A stretch of 64,000 nucleotides of DNA, taken from assembly GCF_014698065.1 (NCBI RefSeq), contig NZ_JACJSI010000024.1:23681-87680 (forward strand), in the 5' to 3' direction. Of this stretch, positions 53,341 through 63,887 are shown piece by piece. Both the position numbers and the translations under genes were made by a program. Position 1 is the stretch's first letter, and each line of letters begins with the position of its first letter. Under the pieces are notes generated by a model. That model was given only the letters and a program-made list of their open reading frames with translations. It did no database searches and was not told the DNA's origin. This DNA comes from Nostoc flagelliforme FACHB-838 (GTDB taxonomy: Bacteria; Cyanobacteriota; Cyanobacteriia; Cyanobacteriales; Nostocaceae).

Positions 53341-55044
53341 TTAAAAACTAAAAGTACTTCGCAGAATGCCGACGGTAACTGAGTCACTATCTGGTGTATT
53401 ACCAGGCTGTAAAATATGAATTAATCCTGGTGTAATGCTGATATTATCTGTTAGTTGAAAACGATAAAATGCCTCAATTTGAGTAGTTGTTCCTGGTTGT
53501 CCACCTGCACGTCTTAAACCAGTATTTACAAAATCAGGGACATTATTCCCTATCGGTAAGTCGCTACTGGTGATTTTAGGAGGTTGACCGACATAAATTC
53601 CCCCTAAATTTCCTCTAGCAAATAAATCGGGGAAATTCAGAAACACCATATAATTTGTCGTCTCTACATGTCCCGATTGCCCAGGAATATAAGATTTAGT
53701 ATAACCACCCCATGCACCTGCACTAATGTAGGGAGAAATTTGCCAAGTTACAGTCGCACCTATGGCGTTGGTTTGCAGAGGTGCTGATTTCCCGGTAGTG
53801 GTATTAACCGCAGTTAAGCATTCATCACCAACAAAGGTTAGTAAACAACCATCGGTGGAGTAATTGTTAACGTAATACAAACTTAAATCTAGAGTATCAG
53901 TTGGTGTCAGCAGCAATTGGACACCTGTAGTAGTGGTTCCATCAAATAAACCGCTATTTTTACCAGGGTTTCCTGGTAGATAACTAGTATAAATTGCCTG
54001 CAAACTAGCGCGTTTAGCAAATTGCCAATCAATAGCTATACCGCCGTGACCGTATCCCATATTTAAAATTGGGTTTCTTTGGGCAAAATAAGACAACGGC
54101 CCGGTTGCAGCACTTTCTACCCGATTAGGGCCTCGGAAAGCAGCTGGCATACTTACGCCTTCTGTTCCCACCATTACTGCGAAGTTATTTGTCACCAACC
54201 AATGAAAATTGAGGTCACTTACAATTAAGCTATCTGTAGGAAATTCGTAGCCAAGTAAAACATCATTTCGGGAAACACTATTGGTAAATCTAGGTGTAGT
54301 TTTTCCTTTACCATCTATAAGACCTGTAAACAAGTAACTAGTAGGAGTAATTTGGCTAGTTAAATACAGTTGCGCCAGTGATAGGACATTAGTGTTTGTC
54401 CCTGCATCATCTGTATCTTTTTGTCCATCTCTAGGATTAACATCACCACGATTTTTAGTCCGTCCTTGAATGCCAACTATCAGTAGTCCACTGAGTTTGG
54501 TTGTGGTTGAGAATTGATTGGCTTCGATTTCGGTAGTTTTGGCTTCTAAATTATCGACACGACCCCGCAAAGTTGCTAATTCTGGGGCAAATTCTGACTG
54601 CAATTTTTGTAATATTGCTAAATCTTCGCGGGTGGCTAAATCGCTGGTGGCTGTAGTAATTAATTCGTTGACTCTATCCAAACAAGCATTCACACCCGCA
54701 GCAAATTCATACCGAGTTAAGGCGCGATTACCACGATAGCTGCTATCTGGATAGCCAGCTATACAACCATAGCGTTCTACCAAAGACTGCAATGCTTGGA
54801 ATGCCCAATCGTTGGGTTGTACGTCTTTGAGTTGAGAAACCGATGTAACTTGCGCCATCGGTTCTTCTAGGGAGAGGGATGAGGGAATAATATTATCGCC
54901 CTTAACTCCTAACTGCTGAGTAATTTCTGTATTTATGTACTCTTGTGCTAGTGCTTTTTGTGCAACTCCATTTACCCCCGCAATTAGTAACCATGCAAGC
55001 ATCCAGGTTTGGCGATGACTGCGGCTAATAAGTATACCTTTCAA
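53341..55044 (-). CDS. Iron-uptake-type (SLH plus OprB-like) porin
   Basis: A 567-residue cyanobacterial outer-membrane porin. The signal peptide ends around QKALAQEY. An SLH domain follows (VQPNDWAFQALQSLVERYGCIAGYPDSSYRGNRALTRYEFAAG in pieces, about 75-120), which anchors the protein to the peptidoglycan layer, then a coiled coil (LATLRGRVDNLEAKTTEIEANQ), then a carbohydrate-porin/Som beta-barrel ending in Phe (TVGILRSTFSF). The first codon is a TTG at 55042-55044; an ATG at 55000-55002 (MLAWLLIAG) is an alternative start that keeps the signal peptide. Family members pass inorganic ions, including iron, across the outer membrane. No terminator was identified. Confidence 0.88.
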   Translation of the reverse strand: MKGILISRSHRQTWMLAWLLIAGVNGVAQKALAQEYINTEITQQLGVKGDNIIPSSLSLEEPMAQVTSVSQLKDVQPNDWAFQALQSLVERYGCIAGYPDSSYRGNRALTRYEFAAGVNACLDRVNELITTATSDLATREDLAILQKLQSEFAPELATLRGRVDNLEAKTTEIEANQFSTTTKLSGLLIVGIQGRTKNRGDVNPRDGQKDTDDAGTNTNVLSLAQLYLTSQITPTSYLFTGLIDGKGKTTPRFTNSVSRNDVLLGYEFPTDSLIVSDLNFHWLVTNNFAVMVGTEGVSMPAAFRGPNRVESAATGPLSYFAQRNPILNMGYGHGGIAIDWQFAKRASLQAIYTSYLPGNPGKNSGLFDGTTTTGVQLLLTPTDTLDLSLYYVNNYSTDGCLLTFVGDECLTAVNTTTGKSAPLQTNAIGATVTWQISPYISAGAWGGYTKSYIPGQSGHVETTNYMVFLNFPDLFARGNLGGIYVGQPPKITSSDLPIGNNVPDFVNTGLRRAGGQPGTTTQIEAFYRFQLTDNISITPGLIHILQPGNTPDSDSVTVGILRSTFSF

Positions 55045-55240
55045 CTTTTTACACTCTGCTCACATACTTAAGCGAAGAGTGTATCCGCGATTATCTAGTA
55101 TTTACATGGGCACATTTACGGATTTTGTTCCAAATTAGACTCAATCCTTCTGGGCAACTTCTGAAAGGGCGAGTATAACAGGGTATTGGATATTGGGTCT
55201 GGGCACTAAGTACTGGGTACTGGGGACTAGAAAAGAGTTT

Positions 55241-55318
55241 TCTCAATCCCTAATCCCTAATCCCCAATCCCAATCTCTAATTCTCAATCCCTAATTCCTA
55301 ATCCCCAGTTCCCAATCT
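55241..55318. repeat. CCCTAAT-type heptamer repeat
   Basis: Degenerate tandem TCCCTAAT, CCCCAAT and CTCTAAT units fill the bases right before the ATG at 55319. Third class of heptamer repeat in the window. Confidence 0.75.
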
Positions 55319-57676
55319 ATGGCAAATCGCTCACGCAAGCTCACACCAAAAGGCTCGAAACTAAATCAACCTCGTGCTGGTGGCATGAAACGTGTCGCTA
55401 AAAAACCCCAGAAAAAGCTAAAACGGGGGAGTTGGTTGTCATCAATGCTAGCGATCGCAATTCTCTTAAGTAGTGCTAGTCTAATTACGGCTTTTGCCTG
55501 GATTAGTGTTCTCTTCATCTTCAATCCAGATCAAGTAAGCTGGCTAAATAAAATTTTACCTGCATGGGCACAAATCCCCCTTGGTAATCATGAACGCCCC
55601 CAAACTCTCAAACAAATTCAATTAGATTTGAGTCGAAAAAACCAAATATTTGGGGAAACTCTGCCTTTAAATCAAAATGCGAAAAACTCATTTTTATTGC
55701 CAGTTTTTCAACAGCGTGCTAATTGTCAATCTGATTGTGAAGAACTTGTGGAACTTAGGGTTTACCAGCTATCAGAGGAGTTAGAGTTTAAATCTCAGTC
55801 AGAAAATTATTACTATCTAGCAACTCAATTACCTGTAACTGGACTAGAAGAATCCTTTGTGATTTCTCCCTTGCGTGATGAGACATCAGAACCCGATGTC
55901 AGTATTTCCCTACCTTTAACTGAAGTGCAACGCTTTGAAGGTGGCACACCATCTCCGGGGGTTTGGTTTGATTTACGGGGTAAACGCCAACAAGGAACTG
56001 GTGCTATCACCTATGGTCAAGTTGTATACTACAATCCAGAACGCACGAATTTACTACAAATGTTGTCTTGGACTAGTCCTAATGGACAATTACCCAAATG
56101 GCAGCAGGTAACTGGTGATGGTACAAAAGAGTTAGTTGTTGATCAAAGTATAGGTTTAGAACCGCACTTACAGGTTTACCAAGTTAAGCCTCTGAAGTTA
56201 TTCCTTAAACCAATTCAATTGGAGGCGATTACCCTTAAATCATCAGCCCTCAAGGATTCTGCATATCAAAACGCCCTATCAATTGCGCGTAGTGGACTGT
56301 GGACACCAGCCTTTGAATGGTTAAAGTTCATTAAAAAACAGCGCAAAGGAATTTGGACAGAGGCGGCGCAAGCCCAAATGGATTTGATTCGCTTCCATTC
56401 CCAACTTACTAAAACCCAAGCCGAGAAAACTTGGGCAAGTCCTAGTCAAGAAGTCCTGGCAGATTTGATTGATGGTCGTTGGGGAAAAGCATTACAGGTG
56501 TTTGAAGCATCGCCACATAATGCCCAAGAAATTGCTACCCTACTCAAAGCTGATGAAAAACGGTTGTGGAATCGCACAGCAGAGGCGTTGCGGGTGAACC
56601 CTAATAGACGAGAGGTGCAAGCTTGGTTTGCCTTGATTTCAAAAGTTCAGCAAGGAAAAGAACATACTAATTCCTGGTTAAGGGCGCAACCAAAAATTAC
56701 AAAAGATAATCTTGCCTATATTCAAGGTCTGTTAGCAAGACTTAATGGTGAAGGTACAAAGTCGCAAATATCCTTTACTCACCCTAGTCAGATTGTTGGT
56801 ACAGTGCAACCAATCACTCAAGTTACCAATACCGAGTGGCTGCAACCAAATTCTTCAGCAGATTTGCAACTCACAGATAATCAAGTTTAGTATCAGGTGG
56901 AGGTGAGTGCATTTCATGATGGGAAACGCTGGCTAAATTCCCCCTTTGAGAATTTCAACTTACCTAAAATTGACACCGCCAAATTTTTATGGAAAACTTT
57001 GGGAATCACTTCTGACCCAGAAATCCAGATTGTGGTCTGGTTGCCAAATGGAGAACAACAAATTACTATAGCCGCTATCAAAGCGGTGCAACTACGGGGT
57101 AAAGTTTTACGCCTTTTAGCTGCTGGCCCAAAAATTCCAGAGAATCAAAACAATGCTCTTCAACCCAAGCCTTTAACCTTGACAAATGCAGCACTGGAAT
57201 GGGTGCAACCATCTCCCATTACTCTCCGACAACTGCATCAACAAAATCCCCAAAGAGTAAAGGTAATACTATCGAGTGTGTGGCAATCTTTGCAGAAATC
57301 TCGTGAAGTTCAGGGTGGCGCTATTCCTAGCTTTGAGCAGATGCAGGAAAAGTTAGGTGATTGGCCGGTTCAAGTGATTGATTTAACAAATAACGCTCAA
57401 CCAGAAATAATACTGACTATCTCACCAGCAGCAATAGTATCTTTAAATCAGTCTACCCCGGAAAATTCCGGTGAAAACCCAGAGAAACGCCGTGACCGAA
57501 CTATAATTTTGTCTGATAGCAATGAAGTAATTTACACTGATTTTACAGGAAATTACTCACAAAGACTATCTGCGATCGCCAAGCTTTCAGATGTGCAATC
57601 CTTAGCTTTATTAGTAGAAAACGCTCATAACTACAGCTTGAAGCGCTGGTCAACGAAAAATCAGCGCTTTGAATAG
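55319..57676 (+). pseudogene. Large membrane-anchored protein split by one in-frame TAG
   Basis: Two consecutive frames (55319-56890, 523 codons, and 56897-57676) are in the same reading frame, separated only by TAG at 56888-56890 and two sense codons (TAT CAG). Joined, they encode about 785 residues: a basic N-terminus, one membrane helix (about 39-68), a beta-rich extracytoplasmic part with a Cys pair (NCQSDC), a helical repeat region (LSIARSGLWTPAFEWLKFI) and a C-terminal domain (VSAFHDGKRWLNSPFENF). The TAG follows LTDNQV and precedes YQVEVSAFHDG; TGG or CAG would restore it. The second half has no ribosome site before its GTG. I do not recognise the family. Confidence 0.75.
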
Positions 57677-57760
57677 TACGTCCCTGACTCAAATTTAGAA
57701 TCCAGAGGGCAAAAGCGTAGGCGTAGCCCGTCGTAGATATCGCTATCTATCAAGATTGAT

Positions 57761-57952
57761 TTATTCTTTTTGGTTAGTTTCTGCTATACGTTGGTTCTTC
57801 AGGTTTTCCAACTGCTGCAACAAGGAGTCTACCTCTGCTTGTAAATGCATCAATTTAGCTTGTTGATCGTCTTGATAATAAGACTTGGTTAACTTGCTCA
57901 CCCAGGCGGCCTGGGACTCGCGATCGGAAACACTAGATAAATAAGTAGGCAT
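57761..57952 (-). CDS. Small coiled-coil protein (63 aa)
   Basis: A 63-residue protein with ATG at 57950-57952. After a short N-terminal region (SDRESQAAWVSKLTKSYYQD) is a coiled coil (LQAEVDSLLQQLENLKNQ). It is convergent with the 785-codon gene. Similar small coiled-coil proteins are common in Nostocales; function unknown. The good codon-level protein character and lack of repeats support it being real. Confidence 0.65.
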   Translation of the reverse strand: MPTYLSSVSDRESQAAWVSKLTKSYYQDDQQAKLMHLQAEVDSLLQQLENLKNQRIAETNQKE

Positions 57953-58712
57953 CGCTAATTAAATCCACAACTTAACTCACACCATTAGAAATATTATAAT
58001 AATGCTATTTTAAGCTTTATTAAATTATTGTATATTTTCAATCAATTACTCTAATGGATTTTAGTCTCAATCATAAAAGACGATCATCGTAATAGCTGTG
58101 TTCCAAAAAATATTCTCCCAAGTCTGTCAAGCTTGCTTCCACTGTACGGTACTTAGGAACAGTTAATTTATAACCTGTCAATTATGGTTGTACAAATTAT
58201 TATTGCTGTTTTTGGGGAATTTACGTAAGAAATTATATGTAGACTTTATCAAGAATTAGGCTAAATTATGAAAACACGTAGGGCGAAGCACTTGCGATTG
58301 CCGTAGTTTCTCGTAGAGAAGGGAAGTGGAGGCCTACCAATTAAAGAGGCAAATATTGCGTGTTTTCCTTTAGTAATGGAAGCGAATAAAGTGGAAAAAT
58401 ACACAAATAGTTCCCGAATTTATCAATAAATACCTAAATTCACAGCCAAATACTTTTCAAGTAACTCTAGGTAATTTGTTAAACCGAAGGTCGCCGTGGC
58501 GGTTTATGATAAAGTAACGTTCTAAATAAAAATAGCAAGTGAAACGCCTGCACCACAAAAAATAATATTCTTAATAAGATTCTTTGGGGTTAGGGAACTT
58601 TGAACTGGTAACTGGCAACGAAAAATTGACTTTCTTCCTCTTCGCCATTCTGCATGTCCCGATCCCACACTTTCTAAATATCCAATCCTTACATTAAGAA
58701 ATTTTAAATACT
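57953..58712. other. Gap upstream of threonine synthase
   Basis: About 760 A/T-rich bases. Contains a repeat piece near 58295-58330 (GCGATTGCCGTAGTTTCTCG), and an AACCGAAGGTCGCCGTGGCGGTTT hairpin near 58482-58506. The thrC promoter should be near the end. I see no ORF or tRNA. Confidence 0.5.
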
Positions 58713-59804
58713 GTGACTTTGAGCCTGTCTGTTGCTAAATCTCATCGCCAACCCTGGCCCGGACTGATAGAAGCCTATCGGGAATACTTGCCTGTCAGCG
58801 AAGAAACACCGATTGTCACTCTATTGGAGGGCGACACGCCTCTAATACCAGTGCCAGCGATCGCAGAACGCATTGGCAGACAAGTACGGGTTTTTGTAAA
58901 ATACGACGGTCTCAATCCCACCGGCAGCTTCAAAGACCGAGGGATGACTATGGCAATTTCCAAGGCGAAGGAAGCAGGGGCTAAAGCAGTAATTTGTGCC
59001 AGCACGGGCAATACCTCAGCTGCCGCTGCCGCTTATGCAAGGCGTGGGGGCATGAATGCCTTTGTACTGATTCCCGACGGTTATGTAGCACTGGGCAAAT
59101 TAGCTCAAGCGTTGCTATATGGGGCAGAAGTATTGGCGATTAAAGGTAATTTTGACCAAGCCCTAGAAATTGTCCGCGAGATGGCCGAAAGCTATCCGAT
59201 CACTTTGGTGAATTCGGTCAATCCCTACCGCCTAGAAGGGCAGAAAACAGCAGCCTTTGAAATTGTCGATGCGCTGGGTGATGCGCCAGACTGGTTATGT
59301 ATTCCCGTAGGCAATGCCGGAAATATCACAGCATATTGGATGGGTTTTTGTCAATATCATCAAGCCAGAAAGTGCGATCGCTTACCCCGAATGATGGGAT
59401 TCCAAGCCGCAGGTGCAGCCCCCTTAGTACATGGTCAGCCAGTGGCGCATCCCGAAACCCTAGCGACAGCAATTCGCATTGGCAACCCTGCTAGTTGGGA
59501 TTTAGCGATCGCAGCGCAAACCGCCAGTCAGGGAAATTTCCACGCCGTTACCGATGCCGAAATTCTCGACGCTTATCGACTTTTAGCATCATCAGAGGGT
59601 ATCTTCTGCGAACCTGCTAGCGCCGCTTCTGTAGCTGGGTTGTTACAGGTGAAAGATCAAGTTCCCACAGGGGCAACAGTAGTTTGTGTCCTCACAGGCA
59701 ATGGTCTGAAAGACCCAGATACAGCAATCAAACACAATTACAGTCAATTTAAACAGGGTATTGCAGCAGAATTGGGCGCAGTAGCCGACGCAATGGGATT
59801 TTAG
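58713..59804 (+). CDS. thrC: Threonine synthase
   Basis: A 363-residue PLP enzyme that converts O-phosphohomoserine to threonine. The PLP Lys is K74 in TGSFKDRGM, the phosphate-binding loop is [13 protein letters not shown], and the late Ser/Gly motif is in [12 protein letters not shown]. Length fits the short (class 2-like, bacterial/cyanobacterial) threonine synthases. The start is a GTG at 58713 ([18 protein letters not shown]). No other thr genes adjoin. After the stop come GCATTGGGCATTGG repeats. Confidence 0.93.
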   Translation: MTLSLSVAKSHRQPWPGLIEAYREYLPVSEETPIVTLLEGDTPLIPVPAIAERIGRQVRVFVKYDGLNPTGSFKDRGMTMAISKAKEAGAKAVICASTGNTSAAAAAYARRGGMNAFVLIPDGYVALGKLAQALLYGAEVLAIKGNFDQALEIVREMAESYPITLVNSVNPYRLEGQKTAAFEIVDALGDAPDWLCIPVGNAGNITAYWMGFCQYHQARKCDRLPRMMGFQAAGAAPLVHGQPVAHPETLATAIRIGNPASWDLAIAAQTASQGNFHAVTDAEILDAYRLLASSEGIFCEPASAASVAGLLQVKDQVPTGATVVCVLTGNGLKDPDTAIKHNYSQFKQGIAAELGAVADAMGF

Positions 59805-59872
59805 GGCATTGGGCATTGGGCATTGGTTATTATCCTGCCTCCCCTGCCTCCCCTGCCCCCTGCCCCCACTCC

Positions 59873-60334
59873 CTACTTCCCCTTCTCCCCTGCCCCGGCT
59901 CGTTCGCGTGTCAAGCTATCAATAGCATCGCCCAAGGCAGTAGTCAGGCTATTGCGGGTTTGGGCGTGGTTTTCCTGCTCAGTTTTCAAAGCTTGTAAAA
60001 GGCGATCGCGTTCTTTAATTACAGCGATAAGTTTAGCTTGCAATTCCTGCACAGATTTTAGTTGTTCTATTTCTTGCTGGATAGCTGTGACTGGTGTAAC
60101 AGCCAGTGTCTCCATTTCAAAACCTTGGAGTTTATGCAAATCTGCCTTAAGGGATGCGATCGCCTGTTGGGATAATTGGGCATCTGTGCGGCGTTGTTCT
60201 GCTTCTGTGTTATAAAGTTGACGCCATTTTTGGGCGCTTTCCCAAGCCGCATCGCGCTCGCTCTGAAGTCCCGCCATCTGCTCTTTGAGTAGCTGGATTT
60301 CTGTCAACCACTGTTGTGTTAAATCTTGATTCAT
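59873..60334 (-). CDS. Coiled-coil protein of unknown function
   Basis: A 153-residue protein that is almost entirely coiled coil: LLKEQMAGLQSERDAAWES, LSQQAIASLKADLHKLQGF, LKSVQELQAKLIAVIKERD. The C-terminal QTRNSLTTALGDAIDSLTRE is the only part with less regular heptads. No signal peptide or membrane segment, so it is probably cytoplasmic. It converges on threonine synthase with 68 bases of Pro/Cys-like low-complexity DNA between the two stops. Function unknown; a role as structural or scaffold protein is a guess. Confidence 0.8.
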   Translation of the reverse strand: MNQDLTQQWLTEIQLLKEQMAGLQSERDAAWESAQKWRQLYNTEAEQRRTDAQLSQQAIASLKADLHKLQGFEMETLAVTPVTAIQQEIEQLKSVQELQAKLIAVIKERDRLLQALKTEQENHAQTRNSLTTALGDAIDSLTRERAGAGEKGK

Positions 60335-60622
60335 AAATTAATAGTCATTAGTCATTAGTCAATGGTCAAGAGTCAACGGTCATTAGTCAAGAGTCATTAG
60401 ACAGGAACTCACCCCCAGTAGGTACTTTCAATTAAAATAATCAATCGCTGTGTAGGCAGGGGAGCAGGGGGAAAAGAAAAATATCATTTGAATAAATTGG
60501 GTAATTTATTCTCTGGAAGTCCTCTATCCCACTCAGTATTTTTGCGGTAAAAAGATAGATGCGCTCGTTACACAAAATTTGGCACAGTAGTTAAGAAACC
60601 CAACCAGTTTTTACTCTAAATC
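60335..60622. other. Repeat-filled gap before the BrkB gene
   Basis: Contains the heptamers and, at 60456-60522, the reverse copy of the dispersed element at 28341-28400 (GGACTTCC end at 60515-60522 in complement). No gene. Confidence 0.6.
60340..60402. repeat. Heptamer repeat, TCATTAG type (copy)
   Basis: Tandem degenerate units GTCATTA, GTCAATG, GTCAAGA, GTCAACG just upstream of the coiled-coil gene. Confidence 0.75.
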
Positions 60623-61522
60623 ATGCCAAAGCCTCGCTTTTTCCGCTTCTTTCGCCACCTCAATTGGCACACGCTCAAAAAAACTTTTGCTAGGACAATG
60701 GAAAGGCGACTTTTGGGACTTGCTTCGGAAATCGCCTACAATGCGATACTATCGCTGTTTCCAGCAATTCTTGCTATCCTCACAGCCATTGGCTTATTAG
60801 CAGAATCTTTACAAAACACCTTTAATCAACTGGCGGTGCAACTGAGCCAAGTCCTACCTGAAGAAGCCCTGGATCTAATTCGTGATTTTGCCACTACAGA
60901 AATTACCAACTCCAAAAACAGTGGTTTGTTTTCTCTAAGCTTTGTATTAGCAATTTGGACTGCTTCTGGGGCGGTGAATACGGCTATGACAGCCCTCGAC
61001 CAAATCCATCTAATTCCTTCAGAAAATATACGCCCCTTTTGGAAAGCCAAACTCGTCTCTCTAGGATTAACAGTCGGTACTATGTTGCTTTTGATGTTGG
61101 CTTCTTTCTTAGTGTTTATTAGTGATTGGCTATTGGCAATGGTAGTGAACCAAAATGGCTCTTTGATCTTCTTGTTGCATCTTTGGCAGTTGTTACGCTG
61201 GCCTTTAGCTTTAAGTATTGTTGCTGCCGCCTTTAGCTTTGTCTATCGCTATGGGCCAAGCCAGTGGAACTCAGGCACACCAATGATGCCTGGAGCAATT
61301 TTAGCAGCTGTTTTTTGGGCAATATTATCTGGCCTATTTCGGATGTATGTGGCGAATTTTGGCAATTATAATAAAGTATATGGTGCTGTAGGGGCTGTGA
61401 TAGTTTTAATGCTCTGGCTGTCAATGAGCGCTGCTGTTATGTTAATCGGCGATCAATTGAACGTGACTGTCGGCGAAGATATGCGCTTAAAAGCGCAGTC
61501 GACATCTAGAGAAAAATATTAA
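60623..61522 (+). CDS. YihY/BrkB family inner-membrane protein
   Basis: A 299-residue protein with about six membrane helices in the BrkB/YihY pattern: an amphipathic start (FFRHLNWHTLKKTFART), GLASEIAYNAILSLFPAILAIL near 32-53, the charged loop RDFATTEITNSKNSGL, WTASGAVNTAMTALDQIHL, and the final GAVGAVIVLMLWLSMSAAVMLIGDQLN. Often annotated as ribonuclease BN by an old error; the actual function, possibly a transporter, is unknown. An 87-base gap leads to the DUF4112 gene, on the same strand, perhaps co-transcribed. Confidence 0.88.
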   Translation: MPKPRFFRFFRHLNWHTLKKTFARTMERRLLGLASEIAYNAILSLFPAILAILTAIGLLAESLQNTFNQLAVQLSQVLPEEALDLIRDFATTEITNSKNSGLFSLSFVLAIWTASGAVNTAMTALDQIHLIPSENIRPFWKAKLVSLGLTVGTMLLLMLASFLVFISDWLLAMVVNQNGSLIFLLHLWQLLRWPLALSIVAAAFSFVYRYGPSQWNSGTPMMPGAILAAVFWAILSGLFRMYVANFGNYNKVYGAVGAVIVLMLWLSMSAAVMLIGDQLNVTVGEDMRLKAQSTSREKY

Positions 61523-61609
61523 ATAGTAAATCCCTGAGAAATTTATTGCAAAAGCTCAGTTGGGGAGTAGAATATCTAACGATTCAATACAAAGTTAGCG
61601 ATCGCTTTC

Positions 61610-62116
61610 ATGCCTGATTCTCCTTCTGGATTTTCAATGATTGAACCTGATATTAAAGCACCCACGTTGAAGCGCCTGCGCCAGTTAAGTCGGCTGCTCG
61701 ATAATGTTATTACCATTCCTGGCACAAAAATTGGTTTTGGTTTAGATCCAATTTTAGGACTCATACCGATTGGTGGTGATTTTTTGGGAATAATGTTTTC
61801 TAGCTACATTATCCTAGAAGCTGCACGGCTAGGTGTATCTAGAGCCACTTTGGGTAAAATGGTTTTGAATGTGATTATTGATGGTTTGGTAGGCGCTGTC
61901 CCCGTTTTGGGAGACTTTTTTGATTTTGCCTGGAGAGCTAACACTAATAATATCAAACTATTAGAAGAGTACTTAAAGTTTCCCAGTGAGCAAAAGAGTG
62001 CAGACAGGTGGTTTATCTTTGCCGTTTTAGTTGGATTGTTGCTAATATCTATTGTTTTAGTAGCATTGCCCGTGATACTAATTAGAATTTTATGGAACGC
62101 CTTAACAGGTGGTTAA
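61610..62116 (+). CDS. DUF4112 domain membrane protein
   Basis: A 168-residue protein. The DUF4112 signature is seen as LLDNVITIPGTKIGFGLDPILGLIPIGGDFL in pieces (about 31-61), followed by hydrophobic segments and DGLVGAVPVLGDFFDFAWRAN. A last membrane helix (FAVLVGLLLISIVLVALPVIL) ends the protein. Function unknown in the family. A HIP1 site (GCGATCGC) lies directly upstream of the ATG at 61610. Confidence 0.88.
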   Translation: MPDSPSGFSMIEPDIKAPTLKRLRQLSRLLDNVITIPGTKIGFGLDPILGLIPIGGDFLGIMFSSYIILEAARLGVSRATLGKMVLNVIIDGLVGAVPVLGDFFDFAWRANTNNIKLLEEYLKFPSEQKSADRWFIFAVLVGLLLISIVLVALPVILIRILWNALTGG

Positions 62117-62194
62117 AATAATTCCTAATTCGTAATTAAGTTTTATAACGGGGATAAAGACAAGAGCTACAAGGCTTGCTGCTTATAAGTTGCT

Positions 62195-63175
62195 ATGCAA
62201 CTTAAACTCACAAAACTGGTTAAATTGTTTATTGATAAAAGAATGAAAGATTGGTGGCAAGCTACTTTCCCTAAAGGGCGGCAAAGTGTAGTTATTACTG
62301 ATGTTAAAGGCTATCCTGTACAAATTGCTTATGGTGAAAAAGGTGAAGGTAAGCCGCTAATTTTATTACATGGTATGGGGAGTTGGAGCTACAATTGGCG
62401 TCACAGTGTAGAGCCATTATCTAAATATTATCGGGTAATTTGTTTTGATGCCAAAGGTTTTGGTTTTTCCGAAAAACCATTGTCTCGTAGAGAACATAAT
62501 GGTCATCAAGTGATTGAGTTTAAAAGAATTATTCAGGCATTATGTGATGAACCCGCAGTGATTGTGGCAGAATCTCTGGGGGGATTAGTTGCCCTGGCTC
62601 TTGCTCAAGAGAATCCGCAATTAATCGGGCGGCTTGTAGTAGTAAATGTACCTGTTTTTGCCGAACAACTACCTCATTGGTCTATGTTCTTACTTGCCCA
62701 AATGCCACTAGAAATAATGCAAACAATTGACTCTTTACGTCTAACATATCTGTTTGCACCTTTATTTAGAGAAGTTATGGCAATAGAAAGACGTAGGGTA
62801 TTATTCGATCCCTCAATCTTGACACAGGAAGATATTTATTGGATAACTTACCCGTTTACTGAATTGCCTGGTACGATCGCAAAAGTTGCCGAAGAATTAC
62901 AAATCGCCGCGCGAGAAATTGAAAATTGGCAAGCAAATAAGCCAAATATGCTCACTAAGATTCAAAATAAACTGAGTGCAATTAAGTGTCCTACACTAGT
63001 TTTGTGGGGTGAGCAAGATAGTTGGTTTCCTACTAGTCATGGTGAAAAATTGCATCAGTGTATCCCTAATTCCAAATTACAGATTTTATCTAACTGTCGT
63101 CATGATGCCTCTAGCGGTGCTTCTAAGGTGCTGAATGCAGCGATTATTGAATTTTTACAAGATACTAATTTTTAA
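62195..63175 (+). CDS. Alpha/beta-hydrolase family protein
   Basis: A 326-residue serine hydrolase. The oxyanion segment is LLHGMGSWSYNW, the turn after strand 4 is FDAKGFGFSEKP, the nucleophile elbow is VAESLGGLVAL (Ser in E-S-L-G-G), the acid is in VLWGEQDSWFP (Asp), and the His in NCRHDASSGA. So the triad is complete, unlike the paralogue-fold protein at 1879-2790. Substrate unknown. It may be co-transcribed with the DUF4112 gene 78 bases upstream. Confidence 0.9.
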   Translation: MQLKLTKLVKLFIDKRMKDWWQATFPKGRQSVVITDVKGYPVQIAYGEKGEGKPLILLHGMGSWSYNWRHSVEPLSKYYRVICFDAKGFGFSEKPLSRREHNGHQVIEFKRIIQALCDEPAVIVAESLGGLVALALAQENPQLIGRLVVVNVPVFAEQLPHWSMFLLAQMPLEIMQTIDSLRLTYLFAPLFREVMAIERRRVLFDPSILTQEDIYWITYPFTELPGTIAKVAEELQIAAREIENWQANKPNMLTKIQNKLSAIKCPTLVLWGEQDSWFPTSHGEKLHQCIPNSKLQILSNCRHDASSGASKVLNAAIIEFLQDTNF

Positions 63176-63887
63176 AGAATAATTCAGAAGCCAGAATTCT
63201 GTTTTGATAAAAAGAGAGTGGGAGGAAGCATATCCGTTAGCTTTCAAACTCCCACTCTGCCATTTGCTGCTGAAGTGAACAGGAATGTATACAGACGTTG
63301 CCCGTTATTTGGGGGCTAATGCGTACTTCAACAACAACGCCCATACGCATTTAATATTCCTGTTGCAGCAAATGCCAAACTTAATTATTGCTATTTATTT
63401 GCTGGGAAAAATACTCTGCAAATAATTGATATAGATAGTTTTTTGTTTTTGTAAATCACTTGGTAAATAGTGTTTTACAAAAGGAATTTGCATACGTGGT
63501 AGCCCCTGACAACAAAACCCTTGAAGTCGTTTATCTTCATATAATTTAACTTGGTTAATAAAAAGCTGGTTGCCATTTTGGCATATTTTAAAATTTTATA
63601 ATTGCTCAGATCTAACTTTTTAAAAGCAGTTAATCTGCTACATAACACATTCTCTATGAGAGGTTGCGCCAACGGGTTCTCTAAAGGAGTACGCAATGAC
63701 TCAATACGGTTCAGTTAAGTCTAGAAACTAAAACTGGCGTAGGTTGGGTTGAGGAACGAAACCCAACATTATCAAGGCTTTGTTGGGTTTCGCTGCCGCT
63801 CAACCCAACCTACTATTCTTCTTAACTGAACCGTATTGTACAATGACTGTAAATATTTTTGTCCAGCTATAGCAACAGACAAGGCGG
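63176..63887. other. Repeat-rich end gap
   Basis: A palindrome near 63220-63300 (GTGGGAGGAAGC and AACTCCCACTCTGCC region), A/T-rich DNA, the CAACGGGTTCTCTAAAGGAG repeat near 63670, and the MITE at 63702-63838. A 73-codon minus-strand frame (63475-63696) begins in that repeat and is not called. Confidence 0.55.
63702..63838. mobile_element. MITE of 137 bp with perfect 18-bp terminal inverted repeats
   Basis: CAATACGGTTCAGTTAAG at 63702-63719 is inverted exactly at 63821-63838. Inside is the 75-bp palindromic core 63739-63813 (GTAGGTTGGG ends) also found, interrupted, at 53077-53262. The ends resemble repeat ends near 26130, 26186, 41044 and 53275. Confidence 0.8.

Noticed and set aside
45486..56890. 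Stop-codon recoding as a general explanation for the in-frame stops
   Set aside because: One stop is TAA and the other TAG, and both also end normal genes in this window, so a changed genetic code is excluded.
63475..63696. 73-codon minus-strand frame
   Set aside because: Starts within a common dispersed repeat (peptide RTPLENPLAQPL) and continues in A/T-rich DNA without motifs.
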